A stretch of 64,000 nt of DNA from Pedobacter kyonggii (GTDB lineage: Bacteria; Bacteroidota; Bacteroidia; Sphingobacteriales; Sphingobacteriaceae): NCBI RefSeq assembly GCF_004310665.1, contig NZ_SIXF01000005.1, positions 124,001-188,000 on the forward strand, given 5' to 3'. Of the stretch, positions 27,313 through 36,038 are shown piece by piece (the first letter of the stretch is position 1; the number at the start of each line of letters is the position of its first letter). Made by a program: the position numbers and the translations under genes. Below the pieces are notes generated by a model, which saw nothing but the letters and a program-made list of their open reading frames with translations, ran no database searches and was not told the origin of the DNA.

Positions 27313-28602
27313 TTATTTAAATGTAACTGAACCATATTCGGTTTTAATAGATACGTTTGCGGCACCGCCACTACCAATTTTACCAGTATATTTTTTGGTT
27401 TCATCATCTTTACTTACCAGATTTGAAGTTACGTTTGAGCCATATTTAAAGCCAGCATACGAAGTAGAAACATTAAAATTGGCATTATAACGGTCTGCAA
27501 AGCCCAGTCCAATGCTTACATATTCGCCACCAAAGGTGAAGTTTTTACAAGCTGGAGTAATTTCGTTTACGCTAAGGCGGTTGTAATCCATGTTGATATT
27601 GGCATCACCATTTAGCGAACCCAAAGTAACGTTAGAATATTCTGCATTTACTGCAATTTTACCAGCTGATGCAATATTTAAATCGCCATAAGCTTGTTTA
27701 ACTACTGTATTCCCTTTAACCGTATTGATATTTACTTTGGCGTATTCTGCATTTAAAAGCAGGTTGCCGCCAATAGTACCAATGGTTAAACCTTTGCCAT
27801 ATTCTACCTTAATATCGGCTGATCTCCTGATGGTATTGATGTTTACAGCAACATACTCGGCATCAAGCTGTAAAGTACCCACAGCCCCAATGGTTACGGG
27901 GCCATTATATTCATGTTTTACCACTGCAGCATTCAGATCCTGGATATCGCATTTACCATATTGAACATTGATGTAGTTATTCACATTGCTTAAATTGCCA
28001 GCAACCAGATTGCCATATTCTACTTTTAAAGAAGTTGGACCTGAAAAATTACCCAATTCTACGTTGCCATATTCTTGTGAAACCGTTAATGGGTTTACTG
28101 CTGGCATATACACCACGTAATTTACTTTCACTTCTCTCCGCCAGGTGGTTACTCCATTTTTCACCCCACGGCCATAACGTCCGTTTCTATCGCCCATATT
28201 CGTTCTGAAAGTAACTGCATCACCGTTTTTATTCGCATCAATACTTATTCCATCAATCAGTTTTTGCGCATCATTATCCGAACTGCTATAAGCTTTAATA
28301 TCTACATCAACACGTACTTCTTTCTTGTCCCAGGTTTTAATGGTGATCGATCCGTATTGATTGTTTAAATTAATCTTGTCGTTATTATCCACACTAAAAC
28401 TCTTGCTAAAAGATTTAGACCGTTCGGCATCACTTCCTGTTTGAATGTGTTTTACGTGATTTGCCACCATCGCCAGTGTTGATGATTTCTCTACATTTCC
28501 GACGATTACATTCTCTGATGTGGTATTTGCCGCAACTTCTTGCGCATTAATTTTTACGGCGATTAAAGCCATAAAGGCTAAAAATATTTTTATTGTTTTC
28601 AT
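27313..28602 (-). CDS. Secreted EYG-repeat beta-solenoid protein (DUF4097-like)
   Basis: A 429-aa exported protein (signal peptide 1-20, KINAQ). Residues about 176-360 form ten tandem units of 17-19 residues, each opening with a consensus xEYG/A/S followed by a beta-strand pattern such as VxLGxLxG. The N-terminal part (80-103, 'NNQYGSITIKTWDKKEV') and the C-terminus (IKTEYGSVTFK) carry the same pattern. This resembles the adhesin-like DUF4097 / GIN fold, a stacked beta-solenoid with Tyr at each turn. It lies 164 nt after the anti-sigma gene and probably belongs to the regulated locus. Function unknown; an envelope or stress role is inferred. Confidence 0.7.
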   Translation of the reverse strand: MKTIKIFLAFMALIAVKINAQEVAANTTSENVIVGNVEKSSTLAMVANHVKHIQTGSDAERSKSFSKSFSVDNNDKINLNNQYGSITIKTWDKKEVRVDVDIKAYSSSDNDAQKLIDGISIDANKNGDAVTFRTNMGDRNGRYGRGVKNGVTTWRREVKVNYVVYMPAVNPLTVSQEYGNVELGNFSGPTSLKVEYGNLVAGNLSNVNNYINVQYGKCDIQDLNAAVVKHEYNGPVTIGAVGTLQLDAEYVAVNINTIRRSADIKVEYGKGLTIGTIGGNLLLNAEYAKVNINTVKGNTVVKQAYGDLNIASAGKIAVNAEYSNVTLGSLNGDANINMDYNRLSVNEITPACKNFTFGGEYVSIGLGFADRYNANFNVSTSYAGFKYGSNVTSNLVSKDDETKKYTGKIGSGGAANVSIKTEYGSVTFK

Positions 28603-28766
28603 GTTGTTAATTGTTAAACACCTATACGCTTAAAACCTGCCGGCTGGCAATAAGCTTTCGATGCGGTGAGCGTCCCCTAATTAGTATCATTATGTTAAAT
28701 CAGGCATCAAGACTGATTGAATACTGTTTATTGCACCTTCTACTTTAGGCGTTAATTTCTCTTAAA

Positions 28767-29294
28767 TTAAATCTGGTTAACTCTTTTATAATCGTCAACC
28801 TGGTTAATAATCAATAATTGTTGTTTTAATAACTGCAGTTGTATTTCGCGGTTTTTAACCATAGCCTTTACCACAAAAGTTTGATTGGGCGAGGTTGGCA
28901 GCTCTGCTTTTAATCTTTCGTAATCTTCATCAAGCTTTTTCAGATCGGCAGTAAATTTTTTATACAACTCTGGATTCGCAGAAGCAAAAATGGCCAGGCT
29001 ATCTCTTTTTTCGGTAATTAAACCTGCGAAGTGGACTTCTTTTTTGGCATATGAAGCACTAACGTCGGCTATTTCTAAATCTTTGTTTTGTAATTTTCCT
29101 ACGTATAACCAGGCTAAACCGAAAACCACCACGATAGCTGCTGCTGCACTCATCCATAAATACAGCTTTATCGGCTTTTTTTTCTTCTTGTTGTCTAATT
29201 CCTGTTCAATCTTTGCCCAAAGTCCTGCCGATGGCTCCATTACATCGAAAGCTTTACGGTTTTCCTTTACAAAGGTTTCTAATCTATTATTCAT
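28767..29294 (-). CDS. Probable membrane anti-sigma factor
   Basis: 175 aa. The N-terminal ~40 residues are soluble and contain AFDVMEPSAGLWAKIEQEL, then KKKKKPIK, one membrane helix (about 45-66), and a charged, helix-rich periplasmic part. It starts inside the last 8 nt of the ECF sigma gene, a strong sign of coupled synthesis. No ZAS motif (HxxxCxxC) is present, so this is a non-canonical anti-sigma or sigma partner; the call relies on position and topology. Confidence 0.7.
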   Translation of the reverse strand: MNNRLETFVKENRKAFDVMEPSAGLWAKIEQELDNKKKKKPIKLYLWMSAAAAIVVVFGLAWLYVGKLQNKDLEIADVSASYAKKEVHFAGLITEKRDSLAIFASANPELYKKFTADLKKLDEDYERLKAELPTSPNQTFVVKAMVKNREIQLQLLKQQLLIINQVDDYKRVNQI

Positions 29295-29844
29295 CTCTCA
29301 TCCCTTTCTGTTCTAAAATGCTTTTTAACTTCTTTTTAGCCCTCATATACTGTGTGCGGCTGGTATTTTCACTTATTTTTAAAATGTGTGCAATTTCTTC
29401 ATGGTCATAACCCTCTAAAAGGTATAAACTCAACACTACTCTATAGCCATCTGGCAATTCGGTAATGGCTGTTCTAATTTCATCAGCTTGCAACCGTATT
29501 TCACTGTCATCAAAACTATCCTCATCAGGCACTTCCGATATCTCATCGGTACTTACAAACTCCATCTTACGTTTACGTAAATAATTGATGGATTTATTGA
29601 TCACAATCTGCTTTAACCAAAGTCCGAAAGTGGTTTCCTGCCTAAAATCTACAATTCTGGTAAAAGCATCTAAAAATGCTTCCTGTAAAACATCTTCTGC
29701 CTCTTCTTCGTAATTTAAAATGCGCAGTGCCACATTATACATGGCCTTTGCATACAGCTTGTACAATTCAAACTGTGCTGCGCGGCTGCCCTGCATGCAT
29801 TTTTTTACTAGCTCTAGGTTTTTATCGATGTATACGGCTTCCAA
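29287..29844 (-). CDS. RNA polymerase ECF-type sigma factor
   Basis: A 185-aa sigma-70 of the extracytoplasmic-function type. Region 2 is visible at about residues 23-90, with the segments NYEEEAEDVLQEAFLDAF and TFGLWLKQIVINKSINYL, and region 4 at about 125-180, with LPDGYRVVLSLYLLEGYDHE and the helix-turn-helix around ENTSRTQYMRAKKKLK. It directs transcription of a small regulon. Its 3' end overlaps the putative anti-sigma gene by 8 nt. The EYG-repeat protein downstream is a likely target or cargo; no -35/-10 pair for it was found. Confidence 0.93.
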   Translation of the reverse strand: MEAVYIDKNLELVKKCMQGSRAAQFELYKLYAKAMYNVALRILNYEEEAEDVLQEAFLDAFTRIVDFRQETTFGLWLKQIVINKSINYLRKRKMEFVSTDEISEVPDEDSFDDSEIRLQADEIRTAITELPDGYRVVLSLYLLEGYDHEEIAHILKISENTSRTQYMRAKKKLKSILEQKGMRDE

Positions 29845-30249
29845 AATTTCGAATATTCTGATTATAAGACATAAGGGATTTTAAAACGTTGCATCAAGGT
29901 AGAAAAAAGTTTAGAAATATGTTAATACAGCATTAAGATAGAATCAAATGTGCTGTTATGTTCAGGAGCGAAGCACCTGCTCCTATAAAATAAGCCCTTT
30001 TATTTCCTAAAAAAAAATATTTTATGATTAATTGGCGATGGTTAGTCCAATGCTTTTGGTGATTTCTGTCCCGCTCTGGTGAGTGTCTTCTCCCGATGAA
30101 AAATCGAGTTCCAGGCTTTACACTTCATTCAGGGCTAATTTTAAGCGATTTTGCCGCAAACCTGATCGTAGTGGTTCCGATTCTTTATCGGAAGTAAAGG
30201 AGAGCAAGGTTGTCATTATCTCGTGCTGTATCTGCTTTCCAAAAAAATG

Positions 30250-30312
30250 ATCACTTTCATAATTTGCCCAGATAAGCTTTTTGAAAATAAATAATTATCT
30301 GGTGAAAGTGAT
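30250..30312. repeat. Nested inverted repeat
   Basis: Outer arms ATCACTTTC / GAAAGTGAT (9 bp, perfect) enclose inner arms CCAGATAA / TTATCTGG (8 bp, perfect). The left spacer is 9 nt and the right 1 nt. It lies downstream of the symporter terminator. Role unknown. Confidence 0.6.
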
Positions 30313-30330
30313 TGTTTTGTATTAAACAAA

Positions 30331-30360
30331 AAAAGCTTTCCTGTTTCCAGAAAAGCTTTT
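30331..30360 (-). terminator. Terminator of the xylose operon
   Basis: AAAAGCTTT-C-CTG pairs with CAG-A-AAAGCTTTT, giving a 12-bp stem with one mismatch, 24 nt after the symporter stop codon. In the - direction it continues into a T run. Confidence 0.75.
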
Positions 30361-30384
30361 GAAATTATAATAAAAAAATGTCTC

Positions 30385-32061
30385 CTACCAGTATATACTG
30401 TAAAGGGCTACCAATAAACCGATAATAATCAACGAACCAACAGCGAAACCTGTGGTGGTTTTGAACATTTTCGAATCAATTTCCAGTCCTTTTGGATTAA
30501 CACCGTTTTTGTTTTCGAACAAGCTGATAATTACCATACCGATAATACAGAATACGAATACAATACCCATTCTATCTAGGAAAGGGATTTCGTAAATACC
30601 AGTTGCATTTTTAACCGAGAAGCCCACTCCCGATAACCAGGAAAGATCTGTCCATGTAGGAAGAACCTTTAACAATAACGATAATCCGAAACCGCCAATT
30701 GTTGCGAAAAGTGCTGCATTTGAAGTGGCTCTTTTCCAGAAGAAACCGAGAATGAACATGGCAAATATACCCGGAGAAACAAAGCCTGTATACTCTTGGA
30801 TATATTGGAATCCGCCTTTTTTATCGATACCTAAGTATGGTGCAATAATAACGCCCAACACCATGGCTACAACTACGGCAATTTTACCTGTAAAAACGAG
30901 GTTCTTTTCAGAAGCATCGGTTTTTAATACTTTTTTGTAAATATCAAGCGTGAAAATGGTTGCAATACTATTTGCTTTACCAGCCAATGAGGCTACAACG
31001 GCTGCAGTTAATGCTGCAAACGATAAACCTTTTAATCCGGCAGGTAATAAGTTTAATAGTACCGGGTAAGCACGGTCTGGATTAACAGATCCGTCCTGCA
31101 GCATTTCCGATTGGAAAGCCCCATCTTTATACAGTACATAAGCCGCAATACCTGGTAATACCACAATAATTGGCATTAATAACTTTAAGAAAGCAGCAAA
31201 CAAAATACCCCCACGGGCAGTTTTTAAATCTGCACCTAAAGCACGTTGTGTAATGTACTGATTACAGCCCCAATAGTTAAGGTTTACAATCCACATACCG
31301 CCTACTAATACGCTTAATCCCGGTAAATCTATGTAATTCTCATTATCAGGTTTTAAGATCATGTGGAAGTGTTCTGATGCTTTTGAAGTCATCAGGCTAT
31401 AACCTTCAAAAATACCTGAGGTTCCGTAATGGGTAGAAACCAGGTTTAATGCCAGGTATGTTGTGGCCAAACCACCCAGAATTAAGAAAAATACCTGAAT
31501 AACATCAGTATAACCAATTACTTTCATTCCACCCAGTGTAATTACGATGGCAAAAGCTGCAATGGCATACATACAGAAAGTCAAGTCGAATCCAGAGATA
31601 CTGCTAACAGCTAAAGCACCTAAATAAAGAATTGATGTTAAGTTTACCACTACGTACAACAATAACCAGAACACAGCCATAATCATGGCAACGGTTCCGT
31701 TGTAGCGTTGGTGTAAAAACTGCGGCATTGTGGCGATCTTGTTTTTCAGGTAAACCGGAATAAAAAAAACAGCAACAATAACCAGGGTAAGGGCAGCCAT
31801 CCACTCGTAAGTTGCAATTGCCAATCCCATCTTAAAGCCCGATCCGCTCATGCCGATAAACTGTTCTGCAGAAATATTCGATGCAATTAAAGATGCACCG
31901 ATTGCCCACCATGTAAGTGAACCTTCAGCTAAGAAATAATCTTTTGAGCCTGTGGATGCGGATTTTTTCTTATTGTAGATGTACAGACCGTAAGCAGCCA
32001 CAATAACGAAGTACACCGCAAATACAATGTAATCCTTCGTGTCCAATAAATTGTTTTTCAT
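30385..32061 (-). CDS. Sodium/sugar symporter (SSS family), probable xylose carrier
   Basis: A 558-aa membrane protein of the solute:sodium symporter family, about 14 helices, related to vSGLT. It has ASNISAEQFIGMSG near residue 60, the family block GGLATTYLALNL and LAGKANSIATIFTLDIYKK near 350-370. It would import the sugar with sodium. It is the last gene after xylB and xylA, which suggests xylose as the substrate. The 283-nt gap to xylA holds a palindrome, so it may also be transcribed apart. Galactose or glucose carriers look the same by sequence. Confidence 0.87.
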   Translation of the reverse strand: MKNNLLDTKDYIVFAVYFVIVAAYGLYIYNKKKSASTGSKDYFLAEGSLTWWAIGASLIASNISAEQFIGMSGSGFKMGLAIATYEWMAALTLVIVAVFFIPVYLKNKIATMPQFLHQRYNGTVAMIMAVFWLLLYVVVNLTSILYLGALAVSSISGFDLTFCMYAIAAFAIVITLGGMKVIGYTDVIQVFFLILGGLATTYLALNLVSTHYGTSGIFEGYSLMTSKASEHFHMILKPDNENYIDLPGLSVLVGGMWIVNLNYWGCNQYITQRALGADLKTARGGILFAAFLKLLMPIIVVLPGIAAYVLYKDGAFQSEMLQDGSVNPDRAYPVLLNLLPAGLKGLSFAALTAAVVASLAGKANSIATIFTLDIYKKVLKTDASEKNLVFTGKIAVVVAMVLGVIIAPYLGIDKKGGFQYIQEYTGFVSPGIFAMFILGFFWKRATSNAALFATIGGFGLSLLLKVLPTWTDLSWLSGVGFSVKNATGIYEIPFLDRMGIVFVFCIIGMVIISLFENKNGVNPKGLEIDSKMFKTTTGFAVGSLIIIGLLVALYSIYW

Positions 32062-32295
32062 TAATATAATAGTGGTTATTTGGTTTAGAAACCTAAATGT
32101 AGTAAAATCATAAATAATCTCTGCTTTTTTTTGAATTAAAAAGTGTTAAAGTAACGTTTATTAATTTGCGCTGTTAAAAACTAACAGATATTCTACTTTC
32201 CACACGCTACCGGGATGGGTTAAATTAATGGAACCGCCCCGGTTCTCATTCATGGTCAGTGTCTCCACATACCATTCTAATTAAATCAAATGCTA

Positions 32296-32319
32296 GTGGT
32301 CTGTGAAAACACAGACCAC
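32296..32319. repeat. GTGGTCTGTG palindrome (REP-like), fourth copy
   Basis: GTGGTCTGTG-AAAA-CACAGACCAC, a perfect 10-bp stem with a 4-nt loop, lies downstream of xylA in the gap before the symporter gene. It has the same stem as the unit at 10094. Confidence 0.85.
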
Positions 32320-32344
32320 GGAGACTACATTTTATAAAAATAAA

Positions 32345-33676
32345 TTAAATATACCTGTTAATTAAGTTTTCCAGATATTCTTGCTTTCCGCTGCGTACCT
32401 CTGGTTCACCGTTTTCTGCAGCGTAATTTCTCAAATCCTCTAAACTTAGTTTGCCTTGTTCAAATTCGGCACCTTTTCCACTATCAAATGAAGCGTAGCG
32501 GTCGGTTCTTATTTTTTTGTAATCAGATTTTTGAAGAATGGCATCTGCAGTAATTAATGCCCTTGCAAAAATATCCATGCCCCCTACGTGTGCATAGAAC
32601 AGGTCTTTGGGGTCTGTAGAGTTACGGCGGATTTTCGCATCGAAGTTTACACCCCCACCCTGTAAGCCACCACCTTCTAAAATGATTAACATGGTTTCCG
32701 TTAGTTCGTTAATGTCGTTCGGGAACTGATCGGTATCCCAGCCATTTTGATAATCGCCACGGTTTGCGTCGATAGAGCCTAATAAGCCATTATCTACTGC
32801 AACCTGCAATTCATGTTGGAAAGTATGGCCAGCCAAGGTAGCGTGGTTAACTTCTAAGTTTAATTTGAAATCTGCCAATAGATCGTATTGTTGTAAAAAG
32901 CCTTTCACGGTTGCCGCATCGTAATCGTATTGATGTTTAGAAGGCTCACATGGTTTCGGTTCAATGAAGAATGTTCCTTTGAAACCCTGTTTGCGTGCAT
33001 AATCTTTAGCGGTATGTAAGAATTTTGCCAAGTGTTCCTGCTCACGTTTCATGTTGGTGTTCAATAAACTCATATAACCTTCTCTTCCTCCCCAGAACAC
33101 ATAATTTTCGCCACCAAGGGCAATGGTAGCATCTAAAGCTGCTTTTACCTGTGCAGCTCCGTGTGCCAGCACATGGAAATCGGGATTGGTAGATGCACCA
33201 TTCATGTAACGCTTATGGCTGAATAAATTTGCTGTTCCCCAAAGTAATTTTACACCGCTATCTGCTTGTTTCTGCTTGGCATACTCAACAAGAGCTTGTA
33301 ATCTACGCTCGTTTTCGGCAATATCGTCGCTATAATCTACCACATCCACATCGTGGAAGCAATAATAAGGAATCTGCATTTTAGTGATAAATTCAAACGC
33401 CGCGTCCATTTTATCTTTTGCCCTTTCTACTGCATCTTTTTTCTCATCCCAAGGGAAAATGTGTGTTGCGCCACCAAATGGATCTGCACCATTGCCATTA
33501 AATGAATGCCAATACGCGCAGGCAAATTTAAAATGCTCGTTCATGGTTTTGCCCGCCACTACTTTGTTGGCATCGTACCATCTAAATGCTAATGGATTGT
33601 CACTTCCCAGGCCTTCAAACTTGATCTGCTCAATGCCCTTAAAAAATTCTTTTGCTCCTGTTACTACTTTTGTCAT
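32345..33676 (-). CDS. xylA: Xylose isomerase
   Basis: Converts D-xylose to D-xylulose. I use the ATG ending at 33676 (443 aa); the 23 residues further upstream are rich in K and T and lack family similarity. Catalytic and metal residues are in [35 protein letters not shown] and [17 protein letters not shown]. Group II isomerase by length. It lies 72 nt after xylB, in a xylB-xylA-symporter order. Confidence 0.97.
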   Translation of the reverse strand: MTKVVTGAKEFFKGIEQIKFEGLGSDNPLAFRWYDANKVVAGKTMNEHFKFACAYWHSFNGNGADPFGGATHIFPWDEKKDAVERAKDKMDAAFEFITKMQIPYYCFHDVDVVDYSDDIAENERRLQALVEYAKQKQADSGVKLLWGTANLFSHKRYMNGASTNPDFHVLAHGAAQVKAALDATIALGGENYVFWGGREGYMSLLNTNMKREQEHLAKFLHTAKDYARKQGFKGTFFIEPKPCEPSKHQYDYDAATVKGFLQQYDLLADFKLNLEVNHATLAGHTFQHELQVAVDNGLLGSIDANRGDYQNGWDTDQFPNDINELTETMLIILEGGGLQGGGVNFDAKIRRNSTDPKDLFYAHVGGMDIFARALITADAILQKSDYKKIRTDRYASFDSGKGAEFEQGKLSLEDLRNYAAENGEPEVRSGKQEYLENLINRYI

Positions 33677-33748
33677 GTTTTTTTGTTTTTTGGTTGGTGG
33701 TTTGTTGGTCAATATTTCATAGACGATCTCGCTATGGACTATCAATCA

Positions 33749-35233
33749 TTAACCAATTGCTAATTGTTTCTCTAATATTTTTTTCCAATCCTGATAAATG
33801 GGTTCGTATGCTGCCGAATGTTGCGGGATTAAAGTTTTAATTACTTCGTGGTTGTTAAAAGCTTCTTCTGCGTTTTTGAAAATCCCAGCTCCTATACCGG
33901 CACCTAAGGCTGCACCAACACTACCATCGTTTTCGTAAAGTTCTACCGGAATGCCCGTAACGTCAACAAAAGTTTGTGCAAATACATCACTTAAAAAGAG
34001 GTTCGCCCTCCCAGCGCGGATTACTTTAGGTTTCATGCCGTTTTCTCTCATAATATCCAGTCCATAGCGGAAAGAAAAGGCAATCCCTTCTTGTACTGCC
34101 CTAAAAATATCTGATTGATTGTGGAGATTTAAGTCGATACCTAACAACTGGGCTCCAGTATATTTGTTGTTTAACATCCGCTCGGCACCGTTTCCGAAGG
34201 GAAGCACTTTTAAACCATTGCTACCTATTGGTGCTTTTAACGCGAGGTTATTCAGTTCAGGATATGTAGATTGTGGTGCGAAATTATATTTTGCCCAACG
34301 GTACATGCTGCCGGTGCCATTGATACAAAGTAAAACGCCGGTGTGTTTTTTCTCTTCTGAATAGGTTACATGGGCGAAGGTATTCACCCTCGATTGTTTA
34401 TCGTAGGTAAGATCGTTGCTTACCCCGTAAATTACACCTGATGTTCCGGCTGTTGCAGCAACTTCCCCAGGCTTTAATACATTTAAAGAAAGTGCATTGT
34501 TGGGCTGATCGCCGGATTTATAAGCAACAGGGATACCGGCTGATAGGCCTAGAGACGCTGCAATATCGGCCCTTAAATAGCCGTGTTCCGAAAACAAAGG
34601 TTTCACCTGCGGAATAAGGCTACCTGAGATGCCATAATAATCCATCACATCTTTAGAAATTTCATGATTTTCAAAATCCCAGAAAATGCCTTCAGATAAT
34701 GCAGAAATACTTGTTGTAATTTCTCCTGTTAATTTCATTGCGATGAAATCGCCCGGCAGCATTGTTTTATCGATGCGGTTATAGATCTCTGGCTCATTTG
34801 CTTTTACCCAAGCTAGCTTTGAGGCTGTAAAGTTTCCTGGAGAGTTTAACAGGTGTTTTAACGATTTTTCCTCTCCAATGGTCTCAAAAGCATTATTGCC
34901 TAGCTCGACTGCCCTGCTATCGCACCAGATAATACTATCGCGCAGTACGTTTTGATCTTTGTCTACTACAACCAACCCATGCATTTGGTAAGCAACACCA
35001 ATGGCTTTAATCTCTTTGGGATCAAATAAGCCTGTGGCATTTAATTTAAGGATTGCCTGTTGAACATTTTGCCACCATTCATTCGGCGATTGCTCTGCCC
35101 AGCCCGATTGCAAAGATTTAATTGCTGTTTCCTCTTCCGGGTATTGTGCTGTCGCAATGTTTTTCTGTGTAGTTACATCAACAACTGCAACTTTTATAGA
35201 TGAGGTTCCTAAATCAATCCCTAATAAATACAT
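33749..35233 (-). CDS. xylB: Xylulokinase
   Basis: Phosphorylates D-xylulose for the pentose phosphate pathway. A 494-aa FGGY kinase beginning GIDLGTSSIKVAVVD, with VAYQMHGLVVVD, the substrate motif SGDQPNNAL and the second FGGY signature region RAGRANLFLSDVFAQ. It is first in the operon, with a promoter and two operator-like sites directly upstream. The last residues (KQLAIG) end 72 nt before xylA. Confidence 0.96.
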   Translation of the reverse strand: MYLLGIDLGTSSIKVAVVDVTTQKNIATAQYPEEETAIKSLQSGWAEQSPNEWWQNVQQAILKLNATGLFDPKEIKAIGVAYQMHGLVVVDKDQNVLRDSIIWCDSRAVELGNNAFETIGEEKSLKHLLNSPGNFTASKLAWVKANEPEIYNRIDKTMLPGDFIAMKLTGEITTSISALSEGIFWDFENHEISKDVMDYYGISGSLIPQVKPLFSEHGYLRADIAASLGLSAGIPVAYKSGDQPNNALSLNVLKPGEVAATAGTSGVIYGVSNDLTYDKQSRVNTFAHVTYSEEKKHTGVLLCINGTGSMYRWAKYNFAPQSTYPELNNLALKAPIGSNGLKVLPFGNGAERMLNNKYTGAQLLGIDLNLHNQSDIFRAVQEGIAFSFRYGLDIMRENGMKPKVIRAGRANLFLSDVFAQTFVDVTGIPVELYENDGSVGAALGAGIGAGIFKNAEEAFNNHEVIKTLIPQHSAAYEPIYQDWKKILEKQLAIG

Positions 35234-35258
35234 GGTTTTAAATTATTTTAATATTTGG

Positions 35259-35278
35259 TTATGCAAACGGTTGCATAA
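35259..35278. promoter_or_regulatory. LacI-type operator O1 of the xylose operon
   Basis: TTATGCAAACGGTTGCATAA is a 20-nt inverted repeat with eight-base perfect arms TTATGCAA/TTGCATAA and a CG centre. It overlaps the -7 box and the likely transcription start of xylB, so a bound repressor would block initiation. The cognate regulator is not in the window. Confidence 0.8.
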
Positions 35279-35306
35279 AGATAGTGCTTAAAATATAAAA
35301 CGCAAA
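35276..35306 (-). promoter_or_regulatory. xylB promoter
   Basis: Read on the - strand, TTTG (35303-35306) is followed after 19 nt by TATCTTTA (35276-35283). This matches the Bacteroidota -33 TTTG / -7 TAnnTTTG pattern with one mismatch. Operator O1 begins at the -7 box. Confidence 0.7.
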
Positions 35307-35334
35307 TTTTTTGTAAAATTCTATTCCATTTAAT

Positions 35335-35345
35335 GCAATCGGTTG
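35335..35345. promoter_or_regulatory. Candidate second operator O2
   Basis: GCAATCGGTTG at about 35335-35345 matches 10 of 11 bases of the O1 core GCAAACGGTTG. The centre lies about 71 nt upstream of O1, a spacing compatible with looping by a dimeric or tetrameric repressor; it also sits between xylB and the divergent csaA gene. Confidence 0.5.
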
Positions 35346-35376
35346 AATTGAATACTCTCCCTAATTTAAACTATAA

Positions 35377-35405
35377 TTGAATTATTTTAATAATTTATAT
35401 TTTTG
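35377..35405 (+). promoter_or_regulatory. csaA promoter
   Basis: TTG at 35377-35379, an 18-nt spacer and TATTTTTG at 35398-35405 fit the Bacteroidota -33/-7 consensus. The start codon is 22 nt downstream of the -7 box. Confidence 0.6.
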
Positions 35406-35426
35406 CCATCACATTAAAATTAAGCT

Positions 35427-35762
35427 ATGGAAGAGATTACCTGGAATGATTTCGAAAAGGTAGAACTGAGGGTAGGCACCATTTTAGAGGCTTTCGAATT
35501 TCCTGAAGCCCGACGGCCTGCCTATAAAATTAAGGTAGACTTCGGCGAATTCGGCATTAAAATGAGCAGTGCGCAAATTACGAAACATTATTCTTTAGAC
35601 GAATTACCAGGGAGGCAGATTGTAGGGGTGATCAACTTCCCTAAAAAACAGATCGGAAAATTTATGTCCGAATTTTTGGTTACTGGTTTTGCCGACGAAA
35701 ACGGCGATATCGTATTGACTGCCGTACAAAGTAAAGTCCCTAATGGGAGTAAACTTGTGTAA
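35427..35762 (+). CDS. csaA: CsaA-type tRNA-binding protein
   Basis: 111 aa, single OB-fold tRNA-binding domain. Typical CsaA blocks are FEKVELRVGTILEAFEFPEA at the N-terminus, MSSAQITKHY and GVINFPKKQIGKFMSEFLV. In other bacteria CsaA is a homodimeric chaperone-like tRNA-binding protein linked to export. It is small, cytosolic and transcribed alone on the + strand. Start taken as the ATG after the promoter at 35377-35405. Confidence 0.93.
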   Translation: MEEITWNDFEKVELRVGTILEAFEFPEARRPAYKIKVDFGEFGIKMSSAQITKHYSLDELPGRQIVGVINFPKKQIGKFMSEFLVTGFADENGDIVLTAVQSKVPNGSKLV

Positions 35763-35770
35763 TGCTTGTA

Positions 35771-36019
35771 GACTTCCGAAGTTTTGCCAGCCCCTCGCCT
35801 TAGAACTTCTGAAATCTGCGCGTTATTTGTTCACCATTAGCACAGAATTTGTTCAATAGCCCTGATAGACGCGTAAAGCCCGCATCCCGATTCTTCATCG
35901 GGAGAGGACTTGTAGCAAAAAGCAGGACTGGAGCAACCGATTAGCATTACAATTGCTCCAAAAACCCAACTAGACTTCTGAAGATTTACTAGCGCTTTGC
36001 CCTTAGAAACTTCAGAATT
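35771..36019. repeat. Direct pair of ACTTCnGAAG elements
   Basis: Copies at 35771-35815 and 35973-36019 share GACTTCnGAAG, AGCnCnTnGCC and TTAGAAaCTTC. A third, more diverged copy lies at 38364-38410. Each unit is itself palindromic (ACTTC..GAAGT, then AACTTC..GAA). Between the first two sits a hairpin with CCCGATTCTTCATCGGG near 35886. Confidence 0.65.
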
Positions 36020-36038
36020 CTTAGCCTATATTTGCTCC

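Larger units (their letters stand above)
29845..30384. other. Long non-coding gap with hairpins
   Basis: 540 nt without a plausible gene. It holds a small inverted repeat AGGAGC/GCTCCT (29964-29984), a degenerate CCGATTCTTTATCGG-type hairpin near 30174 similar to one near 35886, the nested hairpin at 30250-30312 and the terminator at 30331-30360. Confidence 0.7.

Noticed and set aside
27313-28602. Autotransporter or phage tail fibre call for the EYG protein
   Set aside because: There is no translocator barrel and no phage genes nearby; the repeats match a stacked beta-solenoid of a secreted protein instead.
29845-30384. Possible tRNA or riboswitch in the long gap
   Set aside because: No cloverleaf, no TTCGAATC arm and no known riboswitch core were found; only hairpins.
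35997-36038. Longer start for TadA
   Set aside because: It lies in a dispersed repeat and adds residues not seen in the family; the ATG at 36039 fits.
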